Of a stretch of 64,000 nucleotides of DNA, positions 1 to 12,400 are shown one piece after another (within the stretch, counting starts at the first letter, position 1; every line of letters begins with the position of its first letter). Below the pieces are notes generated by a model. The model was not told where the DNA came from. It saw only the letters and a program-made list of their open reading frames with translations, and made no database searches. Source of the DNA: Ziziphus jujuba (taxonomy: Eukaryota; Streptophyta; Magnoliopsida; Rosales; Rhamnaceae); NCBI RefSeq assembly GCF_031755915.1, contig NC_083385.1:18311001-18375000 (forward strand), read 5' to 3'. Both the position numbers and the translations under genes were made by a program.

Positions 1-350
1 AGATTTGATGAACATAGATACATCAGGAATTGCTTCTCTGGAGAATTTGCATAAGAATTTGATCTCACAAGGAATCGAGGTAAACAATAATAATAATTTA
101 ATAAAGCTATATGTGCTGGTTTTTTTTTTTTTTTTTTTTGTTTTGTGGGTATGGGTATTAATAATAAAAGAATTGTTCAATAATTCTTTAATAACTTCTT
201 AATTGGTTTTTAAAAATAAATAAATAAATAAATAAGTCAATGCCCAGTCAAAATAAGACTATAATTTTTCATTAAATTTTCCTCTTGGGCCATTTTCTTC
301 TCTTGGGTCAACAAGAATATAATTTATTGTCATTGGTGTTGATACTTGTA

Positions 351-387
<37 letters not shown>

Positions 388-529
388 AGCCATTTCGAAT
401 CCAAGATGGCAAGTGATTCACAAGCTAAAGCTAGCCAACTTCGTGAGTAAAATTGGTGGAAGAGTCTTCTTGACTGTTGGAGAAGCTGTGGATGCAAGTT
501 TTACTTCTAAGATTGTCACCACTTGCTAA
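1..529 (+). CDS. SULTR-family sulfate transporter, C-terminal end (STAS domain), partial
   Basis: Two terminal exons of a proton-coupled plasma-membrane sulfate transporter; the 5' part lies outside the window. Exon 1-79 is in frame from base 2 and encodes DLMNIDTSGIASLENLHKN and on to GIE, then a GT donor at 80. The last exon, 386-529, follows a (CT)n tract and an AG acceptor and encodes LAISNPRWQVIHKLKLANFV, then IGGRVFLTVGEAVDASF, and ends KIVTTC with TAA at 527-529. Both junctions are phase 0. The D-T-S-G loop followed by NPRW and FLTVGEAVDA is the hallmark of the C-terminal STAS domain of plant SULTR proteins, which controls transporter activity and trafficking. The sequence does not let me choose between SULTR groups. 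The 47-residue last exon and its ending are normal for the family. No 3' UTR boundary is visible, though AT-rich sequence follows at once. Confidence 0.9.
352..384 (+). repeat. (CT)n microsatellite forming the polypyrimidine tract of the last SULTR intron
   Basis: An uninterrupted CT dinucleotide run ends directly in the AG acceptor of the final SULTR exon. It serves as the polypyrimidine tract, and its length is likely to vary between individuals. Confidence 0.85.
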
Positions 530-1031
530 TTTTATGCATATGCTACATAATTATTATAATACCCAGCGAAAAGGGTTTATTAATTACTTATTAATCTGGG
601 TGTGTTTCACGTGGTGGTCCAGTCCCATCCTAATTATGTAAATATAAGGGGGACTAAAATAAATAAAATGAAATGATGGTTCTGAAAAGTTAGACTGAGC
701 AATTCAGACCACATAAAAAGGCGTTTGGTAGCCTCAGTAGCTTCAGTCTGTCTGTGTGCCAATGTGGCTTTGCCTTTTCTCTATGTCGCAAAAATCTATT
801 GTGCTCCCAGAGCACTAGAGACGAACTCCTGTGAGTCTATGTATTAAATTAGACCTTTGTGTTATGTTTTAAATTTCGAATAATATGAGACATGTCAAAA
901 AGTTTAATTTGTTGTGTGGTGCCGTATGTGATCAAAAATAATGTGTTAGAATTACTTTTGCTTCCAAAAATTTAAGCCACCGTGAAATAAATCATCATCA
1001 TTTTTATTACTGTACATAAGTCTTAACACTT

Positions 1032-1067
<36 letters not shown>

Positions 1068-2615
1068 CAACATTCTCTCTCATTTGCTGGATTAGTGGCG
1101 GAGCCAGAGGAACGAGAGCAACTGTCCATGCATAGTGGCTTTTTCAAATTATCAATTTTTGCAATTTTGATATCTGAATATTTTGATGTCTTAATATATT
1201 GAATATTTATTTTATTTGTTTTAAATTTTACATTAAACTTAAAATGCTACTTATAAGAGCATAAATATATACAGTAATACTATAAATATTAAAATATTTA
1301 TTAAATTTATTAATTAAATAATATTTATTAAAATATTATTTATTAACATATTTATATAATTTACATATAGAAAAATAAATTTTTAAATAAATAAACAAAT
1401 TTAAAAAATAAAATAATTAAATATTATTACGTTATCTATCACATTATCTAATAAATAAATTTGCTGAACAAAATATTTTTTGATAGAGTATTCAAAAATC
1501 ATCAAAATACAAAATATATTTTCATGGAGTATTCAAAATCATTAATTTTGACAAATTTAAAATAAAATTTATCCAGAATTTATATAAAATCTATATAAAT
1601 ATTGTAAAATTTTATAACAATCTATAAATTTCTTTAAAATCAATAACTATTTTTTAATTCATTAAACTTATTTCCTAAAAAAAATATTAAATTCTTGTTG
1701 ACTGTCTTCTTTTAAAGTATATGAGTAGAGATACTAAATAAATATAACAAGATTGATAACAAATATCATATGTGAATATTTAATGAATTTATATCAAATT
1801 ATATTATTCATTTAATAATTCACAATTCATATTTATATATATATATATATATGCTAACCAATTAAATATTCACATATAATACTTATAAATATATATATAT
1901 ACATATTTATTTATTTGATATCTCTAATATCATTCGTTAATCCAACTTCATTACATATATTTTTTAAAAAAAAGATTTACATATGCATTATTGGGTATAA
2001 TCAAGCAAGAAAATATTGCTGGCAACCTAAAAAAATGTCAGCTATATATGTAGGAAAAAAGGATATCCCGACGGTAATAAGGAGTCTAATTGCTCATGCT
2101 AACAAAATTATGGGTGAAATCACTTAATATCAACATTATTGTTGATTTTGAACAAATAATCGACTAGATCTGCGATTTTCCAGAAATTCTTATGAAGATA
2201 TGGCCGATATCAACCGAGATTATAGGTGGTTTTTGAGCTGGGATTCTTAAGGTTCCATTTGCTTTTGCAGAGATTACATGGAGAAAGGGAGAAAGATGAA
2301 ATGCGACTTTCTAGACTTTTGATGGGGTGGGTCATGGGCTTTCACCTGGGAAGAAGTGAACGAATTCATAGGGGTGATCAGTCATGTGAGGAAAATTTTT
2401 ATTTTATTTTATTTTTTTTAAAGTGTGGGAAAAAAATATATATATTATTATTATTATTTGCATTCTAAAGCGTAACTCTAGGTCCATACCCATGTACTTT
2501 AATCTTTATAGTATTTAGTATTTGTTCAAATTTGAAATATTAAAAAATTTAATTTTTATGCATAAAAATATAAAATAAAAATAATAAAATATAATTTTAT
2601 GTTATGTTTTTATGA

Positions 2616-2646
<31 letters not shown>

Positions 2647-3835
2647 TTACGTGCTATCGATCAATAGTATCACTCAAATAGTAATATTATTAATTAATTT
2701 TATCATTTTAAATTGTTTTCTTTTTCAAATTTCTATTGATATTTTAAATTGTTTTCTTCTTCACAACCCTGCAAGAGAATGAAGCCAGTAGAAACTTCTT
2801 TTTTGAATTCTACTTCCATCAATCTTTATGCGTTATTATTCTTTTTCTTCTTTTAACAATTTTCTTTTTCGTTCTTAACCATATAAAAAAGACAAATATT
2901 TTTTTTATTTAGATTATATTTTCTAATAAATTCCAAACTCTAAATATAGCTTTTTTGTTATTTGAAATTAATTAAAATGAATAATACCCAAATAAAACTC
3001 ATAAGTTATTAAATTTTGTTAAATTTGTATTCCTATTCTCGAAATTAGAATCAGTTGTCTTGTATATTTAGTTAAATCATAGAAAAACATAATTGAAATA
3101 CATCCTTTCATCATAGTAACTTGTTTTATCATCTACCAACAAAACACTTACTTTTATCACTTTACACGTGTCTCAACTTTTTTTTTTTAATCAAAATAAT
3201 AAAATTGTAGGTATTAATGGAAAATTTTCCTCAGTATCAAAAGTATCGTAATACAAGTATCAAATTATTTCCAGACCAACAAAATTGAAGCATAAATGTT
3301 GTAGTATGTGGTTAAGTATAATATTAGAGGCACCAATTAAATTTATATCAAATTTTGCATACAGATTATGCATTAATATTTTAGTTATAGTTGTTTAAGA
3401 ATAGATAAATTTTACATGAAAAAGTAAATGGAATCAAATGCAAATTTCATTTATGATCTATCTTAAATTTGATAAATAAATACAAAACCTCTAATATTAT
3501 TTTTGTTGATAATTCTGTTGGACAATGAACATGAGGAATAAGAGTACGTTTTTAAGGATAAGAGTTGAAATTTTTCATATATGATAGCAAAGATGTTTAT
3601 TGGATTTGGAAATGGGCGTCTAAAATATTTAAGTTATAAAGCTGTTGACCAAACATTTGGCATTATGAGAATTCATAATTGCCCCAAATTGAGTGCATTG
3701 AAATTCTCAATTCTAAATGGAAAAGAAATTATCAATTGTACTTTACATAAAAGTAGAGAATTCTCCACATTGTGGTTCAACGCGTTCGTGCGTATAATTA
3801 GCAAAAGACTGTGTCGCTACGGACAAAGATTATAT

Positions 3836-3873
<38 letters not shown>

Positions 3874-4511
3874 ATCCAAAAATATTATATAATATTTATT
3901 TACCAAAAAAGAAACAAAAGATTATATAATATTTGATATGCCAGAATAGATAAAGTCAAAGAACCGTATATGATTTTGTTTTTTTCCTCTCTTTTGCTTT
4001 AGTTGGATGGCCATTGTTTCGACACGGTTAACATATTTTACTGGCATCTTTTTTTTTTCTTTTTTTTTTTTTGTTCTTTGGAAATTACTAGCATCTTTTT
4101 AGTTACAGCAAAATATTTATAATATATATAATTTTGCTTAATTAGTTTACATGTTTACTTTATTATAGATATCTTAAGAGATGTATAATATCTATAGTTT
4201 TTATTTTTCTAGTCACAGATCATATACACCTAGTTGGACATAAAATGCTTATCATAAAAATTAAAAAATATATATATATATATATATGCATATAAACCTA
4301 CCATATAACATGATTAATATATAATTTATCAAAAAAAAAAAGAATTAGATATAGCTTTATTATAATAGGTTTAAACACTTAGTTTATAATAAATGTCTAA
4401 TGCTCTGCTACATTTGGTAAAACCTATAATTCTTACAAATTTATTTTATAAGTTCCACCATATTATATATATATATATATATAATTAATTAATTATATTT
4501 ATTAATTATCA
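530..4511. other. AT-rich intergenic sequence between SULTR and the solo LTR
   Basis: No gene could be supported. The stretch holds a long poly-A run (about 1035-1063), several (TA)n tracts (about 1835-1852, 2614-2640, 3839-3871, 4265-4287, 4465-4484) and short open frames without family signatures. Two places look faintly coding (1915-2127 and about 2226-2400, the second after a possible acceptor ending TTTTGCAG), but no domain was recognised and the frames do not join. Confidence 0.6.
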
Positions 4512-7492
4512 TGGCAGGACCTGTTCAGAATTCCTTTCCCGGAACCTTAGACAAGCCCTGATCCTAGAGAAACCCGACCGGACCCTTCAACGGAAAATCC
4601 GGCAGAGCCTCCCCTAAGGGATGGACTAACCAAAAAATTTCCTGCACTGAAAACGCACTTCTATAATTGTCCCATTATTCCTCCCACAGTACTACAAGTT
4701 GGTTCCACAAATTTCAGCACTTCAAAATGAATACAGTAATCCGGTGCAAAATAAATATATAAGTGTCCCATACAGTATACAGAGCTTTATGAAGTACTAC
4801 TAAGTATAGAATACAGCAAGAGTGAAAGAAATATTACAACTACAATAAAAGAAGAACAGGGTACTTCACGAACTAAACAGCGAGGAAGGTCAAGTCCGCT
4901 CCGAATAAACACCGACAACCTGGTATCTAGAGGAACGGAATTTAAGAGTGTGAGATGCTAATCATCTCAGTGAGTGACCCTATCTACTATACAATATAAT
5001 ACCACGGTAATAAGTAGATAGATAATAATTAATTGGAAAATAATAATTTCTCTCAAAACACTTACAAGTCTCTCAGTTGGAAAAGTTTCCCTTTTAAAAC
5101 CTTTTCACAAAACCCTTTATTCGTATTCCCCGAAAACCAAGACATCAGATAAATACCAGGAACAGTAATAATTATATTTTAAATTCCAATACAGCCTTAA
5201 AACATTTTATTTTTAAAACCCAGTTCTGAAAATCATTTGATGCTCCCACTATATACCAGTGGCGCCAACAGTACCCAGCGTCCCGAGGTACCGCCAGACA
5301 GGAGGTTGTAGAAAGAAACCGGCATACAGCCGCGTGGCGTCCCACTGCGCCGCTGCTAACCTGGTGTCCCGGCCATGGGGGGTGGCCATCCTCATCCGAT
5401 GGCAACCACAGGACAACCTCATAATATCACCTGCGCGCTAATCACACCCACCTGCGTGCTAATCACAACCGTGTGCACACTAACCATATCACATATAAAC
5501 AGAACACCAGTACGTGCACGGTGCATCTAAAAATCATAAAATCCACATATTTAAATTATATAACAAATTTCACATTTTGCATAAACACAGCGGGTATATT
5601 CCATCCGCTTGAACCGGGAAATTCTCCACAATTTCTTTATAATCAATACCATAAATTCCATGATTTTCAAATCCACCAACTCCTAAATCCATCAATTCAA
5701 ATATCCACATTTTCCCAATAGCATAAATAATTCTCGAAATATAATAATCAAATCTCATAATAATCCATGGGCATATTTTATAAAAATTGAAATCACCAAC
5801 ATAAGCAAATAGTTTCCTTGAAATATTTGAAAATCAAATCATGCCCAATTTAATATTAAAACCACAAGAATTTCAAAATTCTCAAAATCATAAAATAATT
5901 TCACATGGCATAAATTTATATAATGCACATTTTCTTAAATCCAATAAATTCACCAATAATTCCACAATAAATCAAATAAATATTTGGCACATAGAAATTA
6001 AATTCCAAATATTTAAATTACACATAATATTCACCAATTAAATTTCCAAAATTAATTTGAAGGTGGGTCACTCACTTTATGCACGTATCTCAATCAAGAT
6101 CCTCCGTAGGATCGACTCCGCTACTCGCACGTGCACCTAAAACATCCACAGTACACCAAACCACAAATATTAATATTTTATTCGGGAAAATCCCAAATGG
6201 GTAACCGGGGAGCGAACACCAAACGATATCTAAAATTTACGAATTATATACCGAATCGAAGCTCGAGTGATGCTGATCACAGATTCGGTCTTAATTTCTG
6301 ATGATCGTACCCGACGGGGTCGGAATTTCGTCGGAAAGCTTTTCGGGTTTCGGCTCCGCAATTCTCCCAAACCGTCGCGAATTGGCGGAAACGGATGCCG
6401 GATTCGGGTTCAGGAGGTCGAACACAGTGGACTAGAGCCGGCCGGGAATTTGGGTACTCGCCGGCACAGTACTTTCCGGCGAGCCGCCGCGGTCACCGGC
6501 AACCATCGCCGGCGGCGGCGCGTGCAGTGGCCGTTGGCTGTGATTTTTTGCAGATTTGTAGATCGTGGGGAGAGCAATCCAACGGGACCGGCGGTGAGGC
6601 AAACGGAGGCCGAACGGCGGAGAAATCACGGTTTGAAGATTTCCGGCCCCTCGCCGGAAAACACTCCGATCCCGGCGCGTCGGTGGTCCGATGGCCGTGA
6701 AACTTGGTGGGTCGGCCGGACTTGAGGAGAGGATGAAGGGTGTCAGGCGCGTGTGGCCGGAAAATGGCCGGAAGTGGGTCGATTGGCGGTGGCCGGCGGT
6801 GGAGGGAAAAACTCACCGCCGATCTTCGAACGTCCGATCCGGGCGCGTCCGGCGGCCGATCGCCGTGAAAATTTGAGGTTTTTCCGGAAATGAGGAGAGG
6901 AACCTTGCTGGCCGGTGCATGTACAGTAATTCTGCTAGAAAATTTGAAAACTTTCGACGCCGGTCGGACTCTCTCTCTCTCTTTCTCTCTCTTCCCCGAG
7001 AATTTTATCAAATATATGCCACTGTGTGACACTGTTCATGCCACGTGAACCAATCAGAAGCTGCCACGTGGTGTCACTGTGCACTTAAGCCAGATATATT
7101 AAAATAATACAGTATCCGGCGAATTTCAAACGTCCATAACTTTTTAACCAAACGTCCGATTTAAGCGTGCCGCTAGTCTATGAACTCATATCGACGAGTA
7201 CTTTACAACCATACAAGAGTCAACACAAAATTACACCACAATAAAAAGTCAACTCCCGGCACCTTTTGTACTGTTTGCATTTCAACTTGTTTCGCCCATA
7301 ACTTTCAAACCGTAGCTCCGTTTTCGACATGCTACTAGTCTACGAACTCGGGGCATCATGCACTTCACCACCATACCCTGGTCAACTGGAAATTCCAACT
7401 GAAGCAAAAAGTCAACTTTTGACCCGCTCGGTCAACGGTCAACCTCGGTCAACGTGCACGGATTCTGGTGCGATTTGGGACGGGGTGTTACA
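4512..7492 (-). mobile_element. Solo LTR (~3 kb) of an LTR retrotransposon
   Basis: Read on the minus strand, the unit begins TGTAACACCCCGTCCC at 7492 and ends GGTCCTGCCA at 4512. This is the usual TG...CA form with the TGTAACACCCC start common in plant Ty3/gypsy LTRs. ATCA(T) flanks both ends (4508-4511 and 7493-7496), consistent with a 4-5 bp target-site duplication; the exact junction is ambiguous by one base. No internal domain, PBS or second LTR lies nearby, so it is a solo LTR left by LTR-LTR recombination. Base composition switches sharply: the block at about 6250-6900 is GC-rich with many CCGGC/GCCGG steps. This is what produces overlapping open frames on both strands. None resembles a known protein. 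Confidence 0.75.
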
Positions 7493-7650
7493 ATCATGTC
7501 TAATAAAGTTTATTTTTCCTTAATAGAATTTTAATATATTAATAAATCTATATTTTATTATTTTTAAATTTTAAATCCTAATAACAATTATGATTCAAAG
7601 ACTAATAAAAAAACTCCTATATTAAAACTATCCTCATTTTAGTGTCTCTT

Positions 7651-7693
<43 letters not shown>

Positions 7694-9227
7694 TTGAGAT
7701 AAATTTGCATTGCAGTTCAAACAAAATTTCGTTGAGAAGTTATTTTCACAGCTCCAAAAAGAACTCTATAGTTCTATATCCACAATTCATAGTCTTAACT
7801 GAGCCAAAAAATATGATTTTTTTCCCCACAAATCGCTTATAAATTAAACACCACATCACGAAAATTTTTCCCAATACTTTTGGATAAAACTAATAGTAAT
7901 GGAAATTCCACAAAATTTTCTTTCTACTTAGAACACTTTTCGACAATGGAAAGACATATTCATAAGAGTTTAATCTCAACATTTTGAATATCTCGAAAGA
8001 TATTTGGTCATATGCTTCTAAACATATTTGATATATTCAATCGCATACTTCTGAATGCATTTGAGATGTTTATTCTCATATTTTTAAATACATATGAGAT
8101 ATTCATATCTAAAAACATTAGATCACATACTTTTAAATTTATTTAAAATGTTGAATCACATATTTCTGAACAAATTTGAAATGCGTAATTGTATACTTCT
8201 GAACAAAAATATGTTTAATTAGTTAATATGTTTAATAGTAATTTTATATCCAAAAAAAAATATAAATCTATAATGAAACTATATAAAGTTTGTTTGATAG
8301 TGGAACTAAAACTTCTCAATATCTTTTTACACTAACATATTTAATATATTGAATTAATTTTTAAACTTATTTTCTTGAAATTAATTGAGATATGAAAAGT
8401 CTCACTAGCATCATATTGAATTATATTTGATTATATTAATTAAACAAATAACTTTCAAATAATACTCCAGGCACCACCTACCCTACATATTTATCAAAAG
8501 TATACTATCATTAGTTGATTAATTTATATTTAATAATATTTATCCTTTAAGGATTTACTAATCTATTTTCATGTTATATTAATAAATTAACCAATCAAAT
8601 AGTAATATATATATTCTCAATAAATATGTTTACTGATTAAATGGTGCTTGTAGCATTACGCATAACTTTATTCGGATAGATAACTATGTATGTGGACAAC
8701 TTAGGTTGAAATAAATAAAAAAATTAAAAAAAAAGAAAAGCTATTCAAGAACATAATTGAATAAATAAAACAATTTATTATCTACTCTCTTTTTCTTCAT
8801 GTTCTTCTTTTTTTTTTTTTAAGTTTTATTTCAAAAGAGTTATTGTTTAAACAAATATCATCTCTATATAATATATTAGATAATGCTCAGTCTAATATGA
8901 ACAATATAAGAAGTACTATGCATTTAGTCTATCAAGTTATTTATTAAATGTATATATATTATTATTTAATTGATTTATATTTAATTATATTATTTTTTCA
9001 AAAATTGATTTATCCATATTTAGATTATGTTAATATGTTAACTAATTAATTAATGACACATATATACTTGATAAATAATTTGGTACTCTAGATAATACTT
9101 ATAGTGTTACTTGTTTAATATTATGTCCTATAGCAATTTGATAATGGCATTGCTTAACAAAAGAAATTTAGAGACCAAATGAAAATATCACCCACATCAA
9201 ATGATTTTTTAATGTGTGTACGTATAG

Positions 9228-9259
<32 letters not shown>

Positions 9260-9274
9260 TTATTTATTTGTATA
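7493..9274. other. AT-rich intergenic sequence with a minisatellite
   Basis: No gene seen. Apart from the 33-bp minisatellite it holds (TA)n runs near 7660-7682 and 9228-9254 and simple AT-rich sequence. Confidence 0.6.
8008..8209. repeat. Degenerate 33-bp minisatellite, about six units
   Basis: Successive blocks follow the pattern tcacatacttctgaac, then atttgagatgttcaa, each about 33 bp (starting near 8008, 8041, 8074, 8122, 8155 and 8188). They carry substitutions and one block has an insertion. Copies are too diverged to be recent. Confidence 0.7.
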
Positions 9275-9420
9275 GGGCTGCCATTATGAATAAAGTTGGG
9301 CACAATATGGTTGATAGCAACTAATCATATTCGTTAAGTCTGTATAATTTATACGATCTAACAGTTATAAATAACTATCATCCATTATATTATGACCAAC
9401 TTTGCCACAATAGCGTTCCC
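9275..9420. mobile_element. 146-bp foldback MITE
   Basis: The two ends are imperfect inverted repeats. The left end reads gggctgccattatgaat, then aaagttgggcacaata; the right end in reverse complement reads gggaacgctattgtgg, then caaagttggtcataata. The similarity continues inward to the centre (gttgatagcaactaatcat against gatgatagttatttat), so nearly the whole unit can fold into one hairpin. Flanks are AT-rich and no clean target duplication can be assigned. A non-autonomous element is the simplest reading; a small-RNA-producing hairpin is possible. Confidence 0.6.
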
Positions 9421-12400
9421 ATATATTTCTAATTATCCAATTCTATTTAACTACCTTCTTGAAAAGTGTCTAGATTCATTGTTTCTTGAGCTCCATTCAA
9501 TGAAAGCCACATATAATTCTTCTAGTTAGCATCATGACTTTACTTCCCATTAATCACTTCTCAATGGGTGCTTAATGACTCCCCAGTAGCATTAATGTCT
9601 CATAGTTTCTTCACCACATTTTTTTGACCCTTTTGAGACCATCTAGTATCATCATTCTTACTCACTTTTTCATATCTTTTCGTAATCTGAATCAATTATG
9701 TATCTGACCAAATAAACATTTTGTTTTTTGTTTTTTTATATAATTTTTTTTTTCTTTTGTCAATAATCGTCGGTTTGTATAATGACACTTCTCACTCAGT
9801 AGGAACTGTTCCATTTTGAAAAGCTGTCCACTTATTATTATTATGTATGTTGTTAGCTTGAAAGTGTCTAGATTCAATGTATTTTTTGCCCTGCTGGAAG
9901 TTCCACCTAGTGTTGCAATAATATAGCAAATTAATGTACACTACCAAAGGTTAATTACTTTTGTTTTTATGTTAGGAAGGATTGGAGACAAAAGTGCATG
10001 CATGTGCCGGCATAACCTATTTAGGTTTTGGTAAATCTCCACCTTAGCTTTACGAGTACATTTCCTTTTTTTTTTTTTTTTTTTTTGTAACAAAAGTAAA
10101 TCTTTTCCTCGTGGAGGATCCACCGAAGCTAGAATATATAAATATATATGAATCAATTGGTTCAATTATACTATTTTTTACTATTATTGTTAGGGTTGTA
10201 TGTTGAAGGCATTTAACAACCGAAAGTACACCTCAAATGCAAAATGATGTACTCCTCACAATTATGGAGGGTATAAAATAAAATGTAATAAACATATATT
10301 ACACATTTAGATGTTGTTGGTGGGTGTACTAATTCATGACAAAATTGACAATAAGTGAAAAATGTTGTAGCTTTGATGAAAAGGGAAAAGATAATTAATA
10401 ATAAATTGTTCTTTGCAAAAAAAAAAAAACTATATATATATATATATATATTAGGTTCTTATGCCTTCATAGGTAACAGAGCATTGTTAATGGGAATAAT
10501 GAAGTTGTCTATCTTTATTTTTTGCTCATAATGAAGCTGTCTATTAGTTGGCTATACAATAGCCATGAGTGTGACTTCACAATGACGAAGGAAACCCCAA
10601 AACTTTTGGTTCTTTATATTTAAATTATAAAGAGCAATTTTAGTGAATGAGGAATTTCCAAATTTTTGATGAATACAGATGCTAACTTCTACATTAAATT
10701 ATTTTATCATCTTGGATGTTATATAATTTTTTGGGATAACTACATTTGACCTTCCTTATAAGAATTTTTGCATTTGCCTTCTATATTACAGAAGATCTAT
10801 ATTATCCCCTGAACTATTAATTTCATATGACTTAATCATGAATGTTGACAAACTAATTTCATGAAATTAAATACACATAACTCATGCGACTCTCTTCATA
10901 AATTAAACCATTTTATTCTATTTTATTTTACTTGTGGACAATATGTCTATGATTTTGCCAAATTTATTAAGGAATATTGTATGACTCGGCTATACTAATT
11001 GAAAAAGAATAATCCAGGGGCAATATCAAAATGTTTTAAAATAAACAATGTATTTTACAAACTGAATGGAGATAATTATACATAGTTTTTAGAATTCAAT
11101 AAAAATATGATTGATTACACTAAAAAAGATGAAAATTGATAAAGGATGGCAGATGTAGAGAATCTAAAAGCATTTTTAATTGTAAATATTGATTGTTGTT
11201 TATGTGATACAGAAATTGATATCATTTAAATTTAAATAGCATAAATGAACTTCAATTTTTAAATTATTTTTAAAAAAATTACATTTGTTAATTAATTAAA
11301 TATATTTTATTGATTTTTTTATTTTTAATAAAATTAACTTTTTTTAAAAAAAAATTTGCTTTTCAAGAATTTTTATAATATCTAGCAAGGAAAAATTTCT
11401 AGTAGTACAGTTGCACTGAGTACTCAGAACTCTAAAAACAAACAAACAAACAAAAAAAAAAAAAAAAAAAACCGTGTTTCTAATACACCAAACCACTGAA
11501 TTAAAACAACAGTGTTATTTCCAAAATCTTCGGCAGAAATCTCTCTCTCTCTCTCTCTCTCGCTCTAAAGAACCAAATCCGGACTACCCAACACACAACA
11601 CTAGCAGCACGAGGCTTCGTTCCCATCCAAACTCTTCCTCTTTCTGAACCCATTATCAGATTTTATTCACAAACCGAAACCAACATAGTTGCTTGCCCTT
11701 GTTTGTTCGATCCCTCAAACATTAACTGCTATATTTTTTCTGAGACCCATCAAAACACCCCGCCACACCAATTAAGCAGATTAAAACTGAGGACCATGTG
11801 TGTTTTCTAAGAAACAGAGCAAGAGCTTCTGAATCGATGGATGTAATTTTTTAAAGTTTCATATATCCAACTCTTTTAATCAATTTCCAAAAAAACAAAA
11901 AAATAAAATAAAATAAAATAACTCTTTCAATTAAACCCATTAAAGGCCTGGTTCAAAAAAATCCGATCCAAAAGGGAGAAAAAAAGAAAAATTGCTAAAG
12001 ATTACTATCTACCTGAGAAAAATAGATATTCGATCTGTAAAAATTTTACTTTGAAAATAGTGCTGCCTTTAGTGTTCTGATTTATTTTAATAAATATTAG
12101 TGAGTCTTTTTCAGCAATGATAATGAGGAAAGATTGAGAAAAGCTGAAAAAGAAAAGATGGTAGCTGAAGATGGAGAAAGAAAGTTATCGAGTATGTAAT
12201 ACTAGAGGGGCGTTTTTGTTGATTGAATGGTTTTGGGAACTATCTTACGTGGAAAATTTTGTCCACATGGCTTTAATTCAATGGAAGGAGTTCTGAACAC
12301 TCAATGCAACGGAAGTATTAGAAATATTTCCATCTGCCAAATCCTTAGAAGTATAGGTAATTTTGATGGTATTTTTTATTTTTATTTTTTTACTACATTA

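Noticed and set aside
1915..2468. Two faintly coding-like frames (about 1980-2127 and 2226-2400)
   Set aside because: No recognisable family, the frames do not join by a consistent splice phase, and the surroundings are simple AT-rich DNA.
3581..3892. 103-codon frame
   Set aside because: Ends in a (TA)n run coding IYIYIY; no domain or splice context.
5172..6041. Short open frames on both strands
   Set aside because: Within the solo LTR, low complexity, no known motif.
6267..7032. Long overlapping open frames on both strands (up to 179 codons)
   Set aside because: They lie in the GC-rich part of the solo LTR, are Arg/Pro/Gly-rich in every frame and have no domain; a composition effect.
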